Source: Dipteris shenzhenensis (Eukaryota; Polypodiophyta; Polypodiopsida; Gleicheniales). Taken from it: DNA of 64,000 bases. The first letter of the stretch is position 1, and each line of letters opens with the position of its first letter. The notes beneath the pieces are model-generated. The model was not told the DNA's origin and did no database searches. It saw nothing but the letters and a program-made list of their open reading frames with translations. Below, piece by piece: positions 30,990 to 41,642 of the stretch. The stretch lies in NCBI GenBank assembly GCA_047967505.1, contig CM106541.1. One strand, 5' to 3'. The position numbers and the translations under genes were made by a program.

Positions 30990-32057
30990 AGGATGAAGAA
31001 ACCCTTGTATGGCTTGAAGCAAGCACCCAGAGCATGGTCTGACAAGATAGGAAAGTATCTTGTTACTATTGGCTTTCAGATTTCCAAGGCAGATTTCTCA
31101 CTTTATGTGAGAAAAACAGAGAAAGGCATTATGCTACTTGTCATTCATGTTGATGATTTGATCATCACAGGTGATAGTGATGAAGATATCCTTCATGTGA
31201 AAATGCTATGAAATGAAGGATTTGGGAGAGCTACATTATTTCTTGGGCATTGAGGTGATTAGATCCACAAGTGGGATATGGCTCTTGCAGAGGCAGTATG
31301 GATTGGACATGCTGTCCAAATATGGGATGACAGGCTTTAAGCCTATTTCAGCTCCTTTGGAGCAGAATGTGATGCTGAGCGCAGATGCATGTGAGCCTCT
31401 GGGAGATCCTACTATGTACAGATGCATAGTAGGAAGTTTGATTAATATGACTATTACCAGGCTAGATTGGAGCTATGTTATTGGGTTGGTAAGTCAGTTT
31501 ATGCTTGCTCCAAGGAAACCGCATTTGGATGCGGCTAGATGCATACTGAGGTATGTGAAGTCCACATTGCAGTATGGACTATTTTATGAGATTGGGGTTC
31601 AGATATAGTTGCATGGATACACTGATGCTGATTGGGCTGGTAGTATTTCGAATAGACAATCTAACAGTGGATATGTGTTCTCTTTTGGGAGTGTTGCAGT
31701 CAGTTGGAGCAGCAAGAAACAACCTACAGTTTCCTTGTCGAGCACAGAGGTTGAGTATAGGGATGCAGCAATGGCTGCATGTGAGGTAGCTTGGTTGCGT
31801 AAGCTACTTTATGATATGCATCAGTCTATAGATGGGCTAGTTGTCATTTATTGTGACAACATGAGTAGTATACATTTGGCAAATAACCCAGTCTATCATG
31901 CTAAAACAAAGCACATTGAGGTGCATTATCACTATGTGTGGGAGAAGGATCTAGTAAGTTTTATTGATCTAGTTTATATGATCAGGTAATTGACATATTC
32001 ACGAAGGCATTCGATGCAAAGAAGCTATGCAAGTTCAAAGACCTGCTTGGTGTGTAG
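30990..32057 (+). pseudogene. copia RT (C-terminal)-RNase H (copy C)
   Basis: Starts inside RT at [12 protein letters not shown], retains HVDDLIITGDSDED (the YVDD box is HVDD), and continues through LHYFLGIEVIRS to RNase H ([20 protein letters not shown]). A deletion near 31209 removes LLKQKFE and shifts the frame. CAG became TAG at 31606-31608 and 32055-32057. The palm N-terminal half is missing. Confidence 0.88.
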
Positions 32058-32083
32058 GAATTGGGATTGAGCTTAAGGGGGAG

Positions 32084-32441
32084 TGTTAAGATATCAAGCT
32101 CCACTCATGATATGCTAGGGTGACCGTTGTGGATTTATGTCATGGACTTGTTAGCTGCAGATGCGGTTGGTACACCGCGCATGAATAATAGCTAGATCAC
32201 AGCTATCTTTATGTACTCTAGTTAGTAGCTCAGTTAGTATGCCACCTAGGTTAGATGAGTGTGGTTTGAGACCCACATATAGGGTTCACCTATTCCTTTT
32301 GTATGTAAAGAGAGTTATTTTGGCTTTCACAAGTAAGAAGAGGAAAACTGTTTTCAGCCTCCACCTTTGTGTGTAATTTCCCCATTGTGTATGTGAGAAG
32401 CTACAAGTGAGACTCCTTACTTCTCTCCCACTCTCTTCGCA
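32084..32441 (+). repeat. copia 3' LTR (copy C)
   Basis: 358 bp, starting TGTTAAGATATCA after a purine tract (CTTAAGGGGGAG) and ending CTCTTCGCA, where the penultimate CAC has become CGC. Confidence 0.9.
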
Positions 32442-32466
32442 TGCTTGTGCAAGTGCCAGTTGCCTA

Positions 32467-32755
32467 TGTTGGAATGCTGAAAGGAAAGAGTAGAGTGGAC
32501 ACAAAATCAGAATACTTGCTTATAGAATGAAGAAGAAAGAGGTCCTTAAGTAGGCACCTCATACAAGGTCACTGACATCACTGATGACCTCAAAGCTCCA
32601 CAATCATCTCCTCAATCTGCTCCTAGATTCACTCAATCATCCTATGTGGCTTTTCCACCACCTAACTGTGCTTGTGGGCACCTAACTGTGCCTCTAGCAC
32701 TCACACATAGAAACATAAGGTGTGCCTGAGGCATACACCTTGAGATATCCCAACA
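32467..32755 (-). repeat. 3' LTR of element D
   Basis: 289 bp. The minus strand starts TGTTGGGATATCTCAAGG and ends CATTCCAACA. One substitution from the partner (near 32580). Confidence 0.94.
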
Positions 32756-33130
32756 AACCCCCCCTCAAGGAAATGCCTCAAGCTATGTCAAGGATACATC
32801 TAGTCTCATAGTTTCTCATGCCATCTCATGGTGGTCAAGGATAAATCTATGGCTAGGTTCTCATGCTAGCAAGGGTTCCCTTGGGTGTAAGGTAAATAGA
32901 AAGGGATACAAACAGACCTTCCAATGGTTATCTCCTCTGCATGTACATGCACACAATGTCTGCAGAAGGTACCATGGAACAAAACATACACATGGCCTAC
33001 ATCATAAGGTGACCAGAGGTGTTTACAAAACACACAACACAATAGTTTATTTTCATTCATTTTGGAGGACTATCCAGGTTGAGTACCTTGACATAAAAAG
33101 AGAGATCTGGAGCATACATAGAGATGATTT

Positions 33131-33961
33131 TCAAAATGCATAATCTTCAAAAGATGCCTCATCTTGTGGAGGCTCATTCACTGTAAGTAGATTTGCATTT
33201 TCTGTCTTTGCTTTGTTTCTGCAAAATTTCTCACTATGGTTGTTTTTGCCACAGTGCTTGCATGGATTTACTTTGAAGCAGTCCTTTGATAGGTGATTTG
33301 TTTTTCCACAGTGATTGCAAGGAGAATACTTGCCCTTCTGGAATTTCATAACATAAGCAGTGTCATTGCCTTTCCTTAACTCCATATGTCTTTCTTCTTC
33401 TTGGAGAGCTGAGATAATGCCTTCAAGGTGTGGATTGGGAAGATTCTTCAAAGTGCTTACAATGTGATCAAAACTTTCAGGCATACTCTTAAGTAGTACT
33501 GCCATAGCATCATCAGGGGTGATAGGAGAGTTGATAGAAGCTAACTGAGTCATCAGACTCCGCATATAGTTGACATGAGCAGCTAAAGTAGTATCACTTG
33601 CCATCTTTAATTCAAAGAAGGAAATTTTAAGTGATAGTTTAGATATGTGAGAGCTTGCACCAAAAATCAAATCTAGCTTCTGCCATGCTTCCGATGGAGA
33701 CTCCAAGTCAGATATATGATGTATGTAATCATCACCCAAAGCTAAAGCAATTATACCATATGCTTTTTCTTCTCTTGCTGGATCCCTTGCCGGTCGTGTC
33801 GGAGCTGAAGATTCCCCAGCATTTGAGGCCATAGAAGAAGCGGTAGGAGTAGGTTTGACAAGTCCCCATAAGTTCTCCCGCATTAATGCAAATTTTACCT
33901 TCATTTGCCATGTATGGAACCCCTTTCCATTGAACTTCTCAAGATTATATAAAGTAGCCAT
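33131..33961 (-). CDS. intact copia-type Gag nucleocapsid protein of element D
   Basis: An uninterrupted frame of 276 residues from ATG (complement 33959-33961) to the stop after SFEDYAF. The N-terminus MATLYNLEKFNGKGFHTWQM is the DUF4219-like block. The middle (about residues 75-190) is the UBN2/Retrotran_gag_2 capsid fold, with LESPSEAWQKLDLIFG and LLKSMPESFDHIVSTLKNLP. Two classic CCHC knuckles follow: CNHCGKTNHLSKDC and CKHCGKNNHSEKFC. In-frame codons extend upstream to 34033 without an ATG. It should bind element RNA and form particles. With no pol in the element, protease, RT and integrase must come from another element. Confidence 0.95.
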   Translation of the reverse strand: MATLYNLEKFNGKGFHTWQMKVKFALMRENLWGLVKPTPTASSMASNAGESSAPTRPARDPAREEKAYGIIALALGDDYIHHISDLESPSEAWQKLDLIFGASSHISKLSLKISFFELKMASDTTLAAHVNYMRSLMTQLASINSPITPDDAMAVLLKSMPESFDHIVSTLKNLPNPHLEGIISALQEEERHMELRKGNDTAYVMKFQKGKYSPCNHCGKTNHLSKDCFKVNPCKHCGKNNHSEKFCRNKAKTENANLLTVNEPPQDEASFEDYAF

Positions 33962-34816
33962 GAGAGGGTCTAACCCAGATATTGGGCAGTGTCTATCTCT
34001 CTTGCAAGGCAAAAAGAACTGAAATACTTCCAAAGTATAGCCACTTGATGTAGCAAATAGTAGTGACTAGTTTTCAAACAATGATGCTACTTTTGCATGC
34101 TTCATAGGAGTGAATGAAATAAACACTTTCCAATCACCACCAAGTCTAGCAAGTCAAAACAAAACTGAAGCAACACTTATAGTGAAGTTATTAAAAACTT
34201 CAAAAGACCAGAAATGCTAGAGTAGCATTTTATGTAGCATCCTTTTCAAAAGTATGTCAAAACTGTCAAAACTAGAGAGCTGAACTTGGAGGGCTCATAT
34301 CACACTCTTCAAAGCAAAAGAAAGAGGGCTTTCTAAGGCAAAAGAAAGCTGGTATACCATTGTAGATCCTCTGGGAAGAAGAGGCGAAAATATGCGACAG
34401 GTCGCCTTCACCTTCATGAACAAAGTCGACTGGTTTTTCTCTGTTTTCTCCTTCAATATGCAGCCATTGCTGCTCAAATTTCAGCACAAGGTAGCTCTAG
34501 GTATGGAGAAGCTTGCCTTGGAAGGAATTAGGAAAAGACAGAGCAGGTGCAGAGAACTTGCAGTAGAGGATTTCGACGACTTTTCTGCAATGGCGACGAG
34601 CAGCGCGCGTATTTTGTCAATTCCTTCCAGCCCGAAGTTCGCCCAAACCAGAGGGATCTCCAGCAGAAAGGGCGTGGGAAATGGTTGAGGATTGAAGGAG
34701 AACAAGCTCAAGCAAAATTTTTGGAGAAGAGGGAGAGATGGTGAAGAAGAAGAAGAAGAAGAAGAAGATGATGTGGCAGAAAAGGGCTCAAGGAGGATCA
34801 AATGGCTCTGATACCA

Positions 34817-35105
34817 TGTTGGAATGCTGAAAGGAAAGAGTAGAGTGGACACAAAATCAGAATACTTGCTTATAGAATGAAGAAGAAAGAGGTCCTTAAG
34901 TAGGCACCTCATACAAGGTCACTGACATCATTGATGACCTCAAAGCTCCACAATCATCTCCTCAATCTGCTCCTAGATTCACTCAATCATCCTATGTGGC
35001 TTTTCCACCACCTAACTGTGCTTGTGGGCACCTAACTGTGCCTCTAGCACTCACACATAGAAACATAAGGTGTGCCTGAGGCATACACCTTGAGATATCC
35101 CAACA
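34817..35105 (-). repeat. 5' LTR of element D
   Basis: 289 bp, followed on the minus strand by TGGTATCAGAGCC. The minus-strand leader between it and gag (34804-33962) carries a (GAA)n/(TTC)n tract at about 34740-34770 and a GC-richer patch near 34560-34690. Confidence 0.94.
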
Positions 35106-36110
35106 GCCTATACACTGGCATGGGTGCCGCTTGGTATTGTTAAGGTCGAGGCAGGTTGTTGCACATGTTGAAGATGCAACTGTTTTCATCATGACAGCCG
35201 ATGACGTAGATATGGCACCACAACCGTGGTGGAGGATTTGCTTGTGTAGTGATCCTGGCTCTTAGGACCGAGCACTCATTTGTTGTATGATTTGCCATGT
35301 AGTGTGGACACCAGACATTTTCTCGCCATGGATATGTTTGAGTTGGTGGTTGACACAAGTGAAGTTTTTGATCCATGGCCTGCATCATATCTTCTTTCAG
35401 CTTCAAGGTCATGGCCTCTAGGTGATCTTCATTTGATGTTTTGGCAATGGACTTGGATTTGCCTTTTTTTGAGTACTTATCTTGGGTACTAGATCTGTCG
35501 TCATCACTACTAGTGTCTGAGTCCATCATGCCCTCCTCGATGTCAATGGTGGCTGCATGAGCAGCACTGAACATTTCATAGGTGCTTATCTTTTACATAC
35601 CCTTTTGGATTTTCTTTCTGAGTTTTGTAATGAACCATGTTGTGAGGTACTTTGCATCTAAGTGGTGGTCACATTTGGCAATTAATCTTTTCATCTTACC
35701 CAGGTACATGCATACATCTTCTCTCTAGCCTTGTTAGATCTTATTGAGTTGGAAAGCAGGATCATCTTGTAGCCTCTCCATTTGAAAGCATCATTTGAAT
35801 TTTGTTTGAAGTACGTGCCACGTGGCACGCTCTTCCACTAGAAGGTCTAGGTACCATTTAGATCCTTCATCAATTAAGGCCATGGGAAACCAAGCCACCT
35901 TGGTTTCATGGGATTGATCTCCACTTGCTCGGCAGGCGACATCAAAATGCTGGAGGAAGCCGGCTGGATCTCCCCTACCATTATATTTGGGAAATTCCAG
36001 TTTTCCCAAGGGGCATCTGTCGTATTGTTGTTATTTCTTGGATTAAAGAAATTATCAGCCGCTGCATCGAGGTTGATATCCCCATCATTGTCATGACGGC
36101 ATCCAGCCAT
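35106..36110 (-). pseudogene. Gypsy-2 gag N-terminal part (reverse copy)
   Basis: The minus strand starts near 36110 (MAGCRHDNDGDINLDAAADN), then LEFPKYNGRGDPAGFLQHFD and WFPMALIDEGSKWYLDLL. This is the Retrotrans_gag capsid domain of gypsy elements. After a short broken stretch the frame 35140-35574 continues with SKKGKSKSIAKTS and knuckles with changed residues (CPHYMANH, CHIYVIGCH). It has several stops and frameshifts. The capsid domain seen here is missing from the forward copy. Confidence 0.85.
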
Positions 36111-37412
36111 GTTGGGTCATGGAGGAGTTAAAGGGAGTGGTTGAATCTTAGGGGGGGATTCGAGGTAGAGGATTGGCAGGGGTAGTTGTTGCAGTGGAGT
36201 TATATTTGGATGTGGCAAGCGTTGGAGTCAAAGTCATTGGTCGGGAATGTAGCTACATGTAGATTGGGTGAGATTTGCCAAGGGTGTCTTTGCCACAAGT
36301 CCAGGAGTGGATGTAGTGTTGTTGGGAAGGTTAGAGTGGTGTTAGTGTGTGTAGGGACCGTCATGTTAATAATGTGCCTCAGATTTTCCTATGTGGGTAG
36401 GGAACTGTGCCGGTGCAGATGGATTGTTAATCGGAGGTCACGGCATGAAGATATGAGTGAATATGTGCAAAATGAGGCCCACATGTGGGCGTGAATGAGC
36501 GAGTGCTAGGGATGTTGAAATGGTGTGCAATGGGCTGGAAAAATAGCCCATAGCATGGTGTTTTTGTGTGTGAAATATGGGTTCAAATGGGGTTCAGTTT
36601 GGGTTCCAAATGGATGAGTTAGGAGGGGTTAAAGAAGGGGTAAAAGTTGTTCTTTTTGGGGGGGTTTCTAAGGGTGGTGTTAATGGACTTAGGTCCAATT
36701 GAGGGGTTGGAACCAAGTTAATCTAGTTAGGTTAACTAACCCATATCCTCCCAGTTACTATAACTGGGAGGTTTGACTAACTACAGTTAGTTAGTAACTT
36801 AAGAGTTAGTCTAACCTAACTTAGGACCCTGAGAGTCAAGGGCACATTGAGGATATTGGTACTGTCTTAGAGTAGCCTATTAGTTAGGACCCTGGTAGTC
36901 AAGGGCCCGGCATTGAGGACAATGGTACTGAGGAACATGATGGTTGACGACTTTATAATCACAAGTTTTAAACTTCTATGTAAAGCGAATATCTAATAAA
37001 AAGTTAACCACTTTTTTTATTTCTTTACTCTCATTATTGTGTATAAAGATTGTTTATGAGGTCCATTTTATACTTAATGGTGTATTTTAAACTTTATGTC
37101 AATGTATTTTTATAGTTAAGGGTGTTTTTTAATACCAAGTGAGGTGTATATGTACACCACTTACACATAAAAGGATCTATGTACACTACCTTTTTAAGGG
37201 GTTTATGTACACCACCTTTCTAAAAGAAATGGTCATAAAGGTGTGTGCACACCACTTATACATAAAAGTGTTTATTTACACCACCTTTCTAAGAGAATTG
37301 GTCATCTATTGATGTTCTTAGGTGATAGTAGCTCAATTCATAAGAAGTTATGAAGATGTTTATGTAGACCACCTCTGTATGAGATTTGGTTATGCATTGA
37401 TGTTCTTAGTAC
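36111..37412. other. non-coding sequence with hairpin and short repeats
   Basis: No gene is recognised. 36747-36757 and 36761-36771 are perfect 11-bp inverted arms (CCTCCCAGTTA) around CTA, set in GTTAGTTA-rich sequence. Two direct repeats at about 36822-36866 and 36885-36931 share TAGGACCCTG, GTCAAGGGC and CATTGAGGA, a phrase found near gypsy element ends. From 37135 to 37320 a roughly 60-bp unit recurs (TGTACACCACTTACACATAA, TTTCTAAGAGAATTGGTCAT). This may be Gypsy-2 leader or LTR, but that is not shown. Confidence 0.5.
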
Positions 37413-37475
37413 TTAATCACCAAATCTTTTGTTTGAAGTTGTCAAATCTAGTTCAAAAAACAACATTACTAGTAT

Positions 37476-37547
37476 ATTCAAAAATTTTGGACTGTTTTTT
37501 AGTCCATTTCTCAAATTGGACTTTACGCAAGTCCAAAAATTTTGAAT
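37476..37547 (-). terminator. candidate Helitron 3' hairpin
   Basis: Perfect 18-bp inverted repeat: ATTCAAAAATTTTGGACT at 37476-37493 and its complement at 37530-37547. An inner, weaker inverted pair (AGTCCATTT / AAATTGGACT) lies in the loop. On the minus strand it is followed by ATA, CTAG and T. Helitron 3' ends need such a hairpin near CTRR; here the spacing (3 nt) is shorter than the usual 10 or so. Confidence 0.6.
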
Positions 37548-37569
37548 AATGTGTTTGTTTTTATCGGGG

Positions 37570-38595
37570 GGTTCCTTGTAGTGGTTTGCATTTAGTTTGT
37601 GGACATCCTCAAGTGTTTGTGTCCCTGTCCTTATTTGAGCCTTATTTTGTTGAGGATCGCCAAGTACTCTACATTTTGCTACCGCATTGGCTCCTGCAGC
37701 TTGTAGTATTTTATGTGTTTTCTCTAGAAAGAACCCAGCATACACTGTCGCCGCACGCTCATAAAAAATCCAAGAGTCTTTAATGAGGCTTGCTTGGCAA
37801 AGGTTGCCACACAATAGGACATCAATGCCTCCAAATGGTTTGTCATGGTTATGCTTTATCTCCCTCATTCGCATGTTTGCTGCAAGGAATGTATTGACTC
37901 CTACCAAAGATATTTCATCCACTAATATTGCTTGCATGTCTTTGTACTGTGTGGCCAGTGCCTGTAACTTTTCCTGCTAAGAGGCAAATGTATGTGCTAG
38001 TTAGCAATGGTAGGTGCAGGGTTGCATGTATGGTGTTCTCGTCTATTGCTCGAGCCACTTTCCCAGTGTAAGCTAGCAACAGTGCTTTTGGCAAATCCAC
38101 ATCTGTAGTTGATTTGTGTGAGTAATGTCGCTATAGGGCTTCAGCTATTGCCAATGCAATGTGGGTTTTCCGTGAACCTACATTGCCTAAAATGAATAAA
38201 TGCAAGTCTTCATCTGGTTTTGTCCTCTTTCTTAGCATGATGTCATCAAAAATGTCCCTCTGTTTTGCATTCATTCCTCAGGATTTCGATGTACTTAGGA
38301 TTCACAATTGCGTTTTGCCTGCATTGTTGAAGTTTGTCATTATTCTTTATCACCTTAGTTCGTTGCATGTTGTGTTTGAAGTCGTATTCATCGCTAGATA
38401 CTGCCAGGATGTCGGTGTTGCTGGTTCTTGTAGAGTGGCCGCTATTGGTTGTCGAGGCCATTGTTGCTGTAGGCATATGGACGAACAATGACTGATTGGA
38501 ATCGATTATTTGTTTGTGCCTCTCATACATGTCCTTCCAGATCAGGATTCTCGAGAGCAAAATATGCTCTGTGTTCAGAAATGGTAGGTACAATA
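37570..38595 (-). pseudogene. Helitron PIF1-like helicase (pseudogene)
   Basis: The minus strand reads DEDLHLFILGNVGSRKTHIA (Walker A, where the usual GSGKT is GSRKT), then LLLAYTGKVARAIDENTIHA, then ILVDEISLV (Walker B), then PFGGIDVLLCGNLCQA (motif III, usually GDLCQ). Stops and shifts separate the pieces (open frames 38246-38593, 37915-38100, 37413-37937). Motifs IV-VI are not found. PIF1-type helicases unwind DNA during Helitron rolling-circle transposition. This copy could not. Confidence 0.85.
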
Positions 38596-40770
38596 AGCAT
38601 ACTCTCTGTAGTGGTTCTCGAGTTCTTTGTGCTTGTTGTAATTATTAAGCCGTATTATTCTTTGTCTTGTTCTTTTTCGAGTGCTTCCCCTCATCATTGT
38701 GTAGTTGCTTGCAAATGAAGCTAGGCATATGCCATGCAGTGGCTGCACTCTTTTGGTGTACTTTGTGACAATATCATCAAAGAAGATGTCAGTGCTTTCT
38801 GGCTGCATGAGCTCTAGCTGAGCTTGGCGCTTGAGTAGTAGTGTTCTCTCTTCAATTGGGTTTGTGTTGATGTACATAAACTCTCTTTTGTAGAAGTTGT
38901 CAAAGGAAGTGAAAGGCAAAGGTAGATGGCTTGTTGTGCACTGATGTGTTGCGTTTTCAAAATTGTGTTGCCAACCTTGCGCACACATTCGTCTGCTGGA
39001 TAATTTCCCTTGACGCTTTCGTCCATCGTTGTCTTTATCGCTGCATTTGACTCTATCATTTTTTGTCATGTAGGATGTGCAATACATTGCAACCCCATGG
39101 GGATTTAGTACAAATTGGATGTTTGTGTTCGCTCCCCAAAGTCTTGTCAAACGGAGGTTGAAATTGTTTGTGTATATATCCTTGGGTTCTCTTATTAGGA
39201 AGACCTTTCCTTCGGATAGGTTGCTCCTAAGTGCAAGTTCATACTCCTCATTTATTATTTGCAAAAACTAAAGCAAGGCTTCCACAATAGGGACATCCAA
39301 TGTTTTGTCACGTAGCGTTGCTTTGATCTTCAAGGAGTTTGATTTATGTCCCTTCTTGTCCACTTCGCTGGGCAAAGGTCTCAGGATTTCCGTTTGGTCC
39401 ATGGGTGCCCTTGGGAAGCCAAATCTGCATTCTTTCCTTTTCTTCTTGCAGGTTTTTCTGTGCCGGTGCGTCTACAAATTTGAGCTGCTATGGTCGAGCT
39501 TACTGCTATCAGTTGGTGATCCATTGATCAATGAATTTTGCAATGTCGATGTCACTGGTTGTGTTGAGGGATGGCGTGCCATCCAGCCATAACAAGGCAT
39601 GGTCATGCTGGCTTCCTCTGTTTTGAAATTCTGTCATGAAGAAGAAATCAAGAATTTTGCCTAGGATGCTCTCATCTTATCGGAGCAAAGTCTTTAGAGC
39701 CTTGAATCGATGCACGTAATACTGTGCCATTGTGGCAGGATGCGACCTCATTAGCTCGTGTAGCTCAGAATCAATCTGTGTTGTGCTGCTACGCAAGCTG
39801 CTGCCTCTCAGTTTGGGGAGGCACCGCACAAGTGGTTCCCATTGTTTCTTGGCTGTTGAAAGTGTCACGAAGAACATAGGTGGCCCGATTTGCCTGACCA
39901 TGGCAAACAGGTTTCGTTTTGACCTCAGTTTGTAGTCTACTGATGTCCTGAGGTAGTGAAGTCTAAGAATCCGGTCCTGGATTGTAGTAGCCTCTCTATG
40001 TTTGTATTTGTTCTTATTGTTTGTGCCTCAATTGTCCTTCCCTGCAATTGTGCCTTTCTCAACCAGACCCATGTGGATGACATGACTTGCTAGACCAACA
40101 CTTTCATTGTTTTGAAGAACAAGTTTTCAATGGAGAGTGCAAATTGCCGATCCTCATTGTGCAGTTCCCACTTGACTATGTCTTGGTAGCTTGCTCTGTC
40201 GGTTGTGCAGTGTGATCTTGGGTAGCCATAAAAAAGAGTCGCAAAAGCAAGCTCCTCGTAGTGTTTGTCCTTAAATAGGCTGAGCAGGCAATAGCCCTTT
40301 GAAGGTGCAACCACAATGGGCTTGCTTTCGTAGTCAACAACTTGCTGAGATGTGTAAATGCCATGTACAAGAGTGTCTATTGGATCTTCATTTGGCATGA
40401 TCTCGGCTTCAATGTGCGAAGGCACTATGGTTGAGTCTTCTTCGACACATTGGGCATTGCGCATATGCTCCAACCATGTTGGGTTCACTTTTACATTGTT
40501 TTCCATGTAAAGGGGCGTGTCCAACATTTCATGCAACACACGCATTGTTAGCAACGGGCTCACCAAACCGCTAATGTAGTTGTGCACATATCTCATTCGT
40601 CGCTTGATTGCTACTAGGACTGTTGCAGTGTTGGCGGACAAGAACTGAGGAAGCACTTGCTGGGCCCTGTCGGCATGCACGAACAGCGTAGTGAAAGCAT
40701 GGGACATGTACATAAAAGACAAACTGAAAGTGATTGACATTCTTGGGATGAGTATGCACAATAGTTTCAA
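38596..40770 (-). pseudogene. Helitron Rep nuclease and N-terminal domain (pseudogene)
   Basis: 40090-40770 has the Helitron_like_N start (AFATLFYGYPRSH, then VKWELHNEDRQFALSIENLF). 39677-39901 has VRQIGPPMFFVTLSTAKKQW and YYVHRFKALKTLL. The HUH motif is HDHALLWLDG, with HDH at complement 39599-39607, in the context TEFQNRGSQHDHALLW. 38575-39264 carries CRFGFPRAP-like sequence upstream and GANTNIQFVLNPHGVAMY. The domain order is right for a RepHel protein. At least four frame breaks are present. The Rep Tyr residues were not identified with confidence. Confidence 0.85.
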
Positions 40771-41440
40771 AGCACATAGGAGGGAGACTACTACACACTC
40801 TCACTGAACTTCGTGATGTAACTTGAACTATTAACAGTGAACTCCCTTGATGGCCTCTTCTCAAGCAACATCGAGTGCGTGGTGACAATGCTTTGAGAAT
40901 GGAACTCAAGGAAAGGGTATGGGAGCCCAAGAGCTTCATCCACATGCTACCCACAAAGTTGGACTGCAACCTATGAACCGTCTCACAAAACAACGCAGCC
41001 TTTCAAGTATGGGACTTGCAAAATGCTCACTACATGATCGCAAGAGTAACAACGTGGCTGAGAAGGATCTTTGTTGACGCGTGTGTGGCCGTAGGAGTCG
41101 CAATGGTATACGGTAAGAGGGGTGTTCAGGTTGACAAATTGCAGGACACCGACCACCTAGAGTATCCAATTCACGGCAAATGAGTAAAATGGATTAGAAA
41201 CAACAAGCACAGAGACAATGTGGACTAATGTAGTGTACCTTCTTCCACATCCTTTGCTTTGAAAGTGCCGTATTTTGCAAGTGCCTTGCCCTTGAAAGCA
41301 AAGTAGTATGAAACAAATTAAGAGAGAGAATTGATTGGCAGTACCAGGAGCGGAACTGCATTTGGTACTGGCAGGGCAACAACGTAGCCTTGTTCATTAT
41401 GCTCGTTGCCATCACTGGCTGCTGTTTCGGGTCAGCACTC

Positions 41441-41642
41441 TTGCGGGATACTCAAAACCTCTTCAATCGCAGTCTAGTGAATGTGTTTTCTAGTACCTGA
41501 GGTTGCTGGAAAGCAAGATCATTGGATTTTGTAAGGACAAGTGTGTGCAAATGATCAAACACTTCGAGTGATTCTTAAGATGTTTTGGTAGGTTATTGGT
41601 ACTTGGGTTCTCATTGGTTTTGCAGTTTTCTGATGCAAACCA
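41441..41642. other. no recognised gene; target site of copia A
   Basis: Short unique-looking sequence between the Helitron and copia A. Its last five bases, AACCA (41638-41642), are duplicated at 47204-47208. Confidence 0.6.

Larger units (their letters stand above)
28658..32441 (+). mobile_element. copia element lacking integrase (copy C)
   Basis: A 3784-bp element with 5' LTR 28658-29018, primer-binding site from 29019, gag, protease and GAG-pre-integrase, then a direct jump near 30970 into RT at [14 protein letters not shown], RNase H and a 3' LTR 32084-32441. The integrase and early RT, about 1.7 kb, are deleted. Flanks CACCT (28653-28657) and TGCTT (32442-32446) both derive from CGCTT in the Gypsy-2 target, which indicates a decayed target duplication. 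Confidence 0.9.
32467..35105 (-). mobile_element. young gag-only LTR retrotransposon (TR-GAG type, copy D)
   Basis: A complete 2639-bp element on the minus strand. Two 289-bp LTRs (32467-32755 and 34817-35105) differ at a single site by my reading. Target duplications are perfect: GCCTA at 32462-32466 and 35106-35110. The primer-binding site TGGTATCAGAGCC is at complement 34804-34816 and the purine tract TTGAGGGGGGTT at complement 32756-32767. It encodes one intact gag and nothing else. Its 3' non-coding region matches element E. This is the youngest-looking insertion in the window. Confidence 0.95.
27336..36110 (-). mobile_element. Gypsy-2 gag region, reverse copy, hosting two insertions
   Basis: Read on the minus strand, 36110-35106, then 32466-32442, then 28657-27336 form one continuous gypsy gag once copia C (28658-32441) and gag-only element D (32467-35105) are removed. 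The joined sequence matches the forward copy at 26161-27335, but extends further at both ends. Outer limits and LTRs were not identified. Confidence 0.8.
37469..41440 (-). mobile_element. Helitron (RepHel) relic, reverse strand
   Basis: The minus strand carries, in order, a Helitron_like_N domain, the HUH Rep nuclease and a PIF1-type helicase, all interrupted. A candidate 3' terminus is present: an 18-bp hairpin (37476-37493 with 37530-37547) followed after 3 nt by CTAG and then T, the CTRR|T signature. The distance from helicase motif III to this end is only about 330 bp, so the C-terminal half of the helicase is missing. The 5' end (TC after A) was not found. Copia copy A begins about 200 bp upstream. 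Confidence 0.8.

Noticed and set aside
41441-41640. Helitron 5' terminus (TC after A) between Rep and copia A
   Set aside because: Many TC dinucleotides, no TCTCTACTA-like start and no alignment to judge by.
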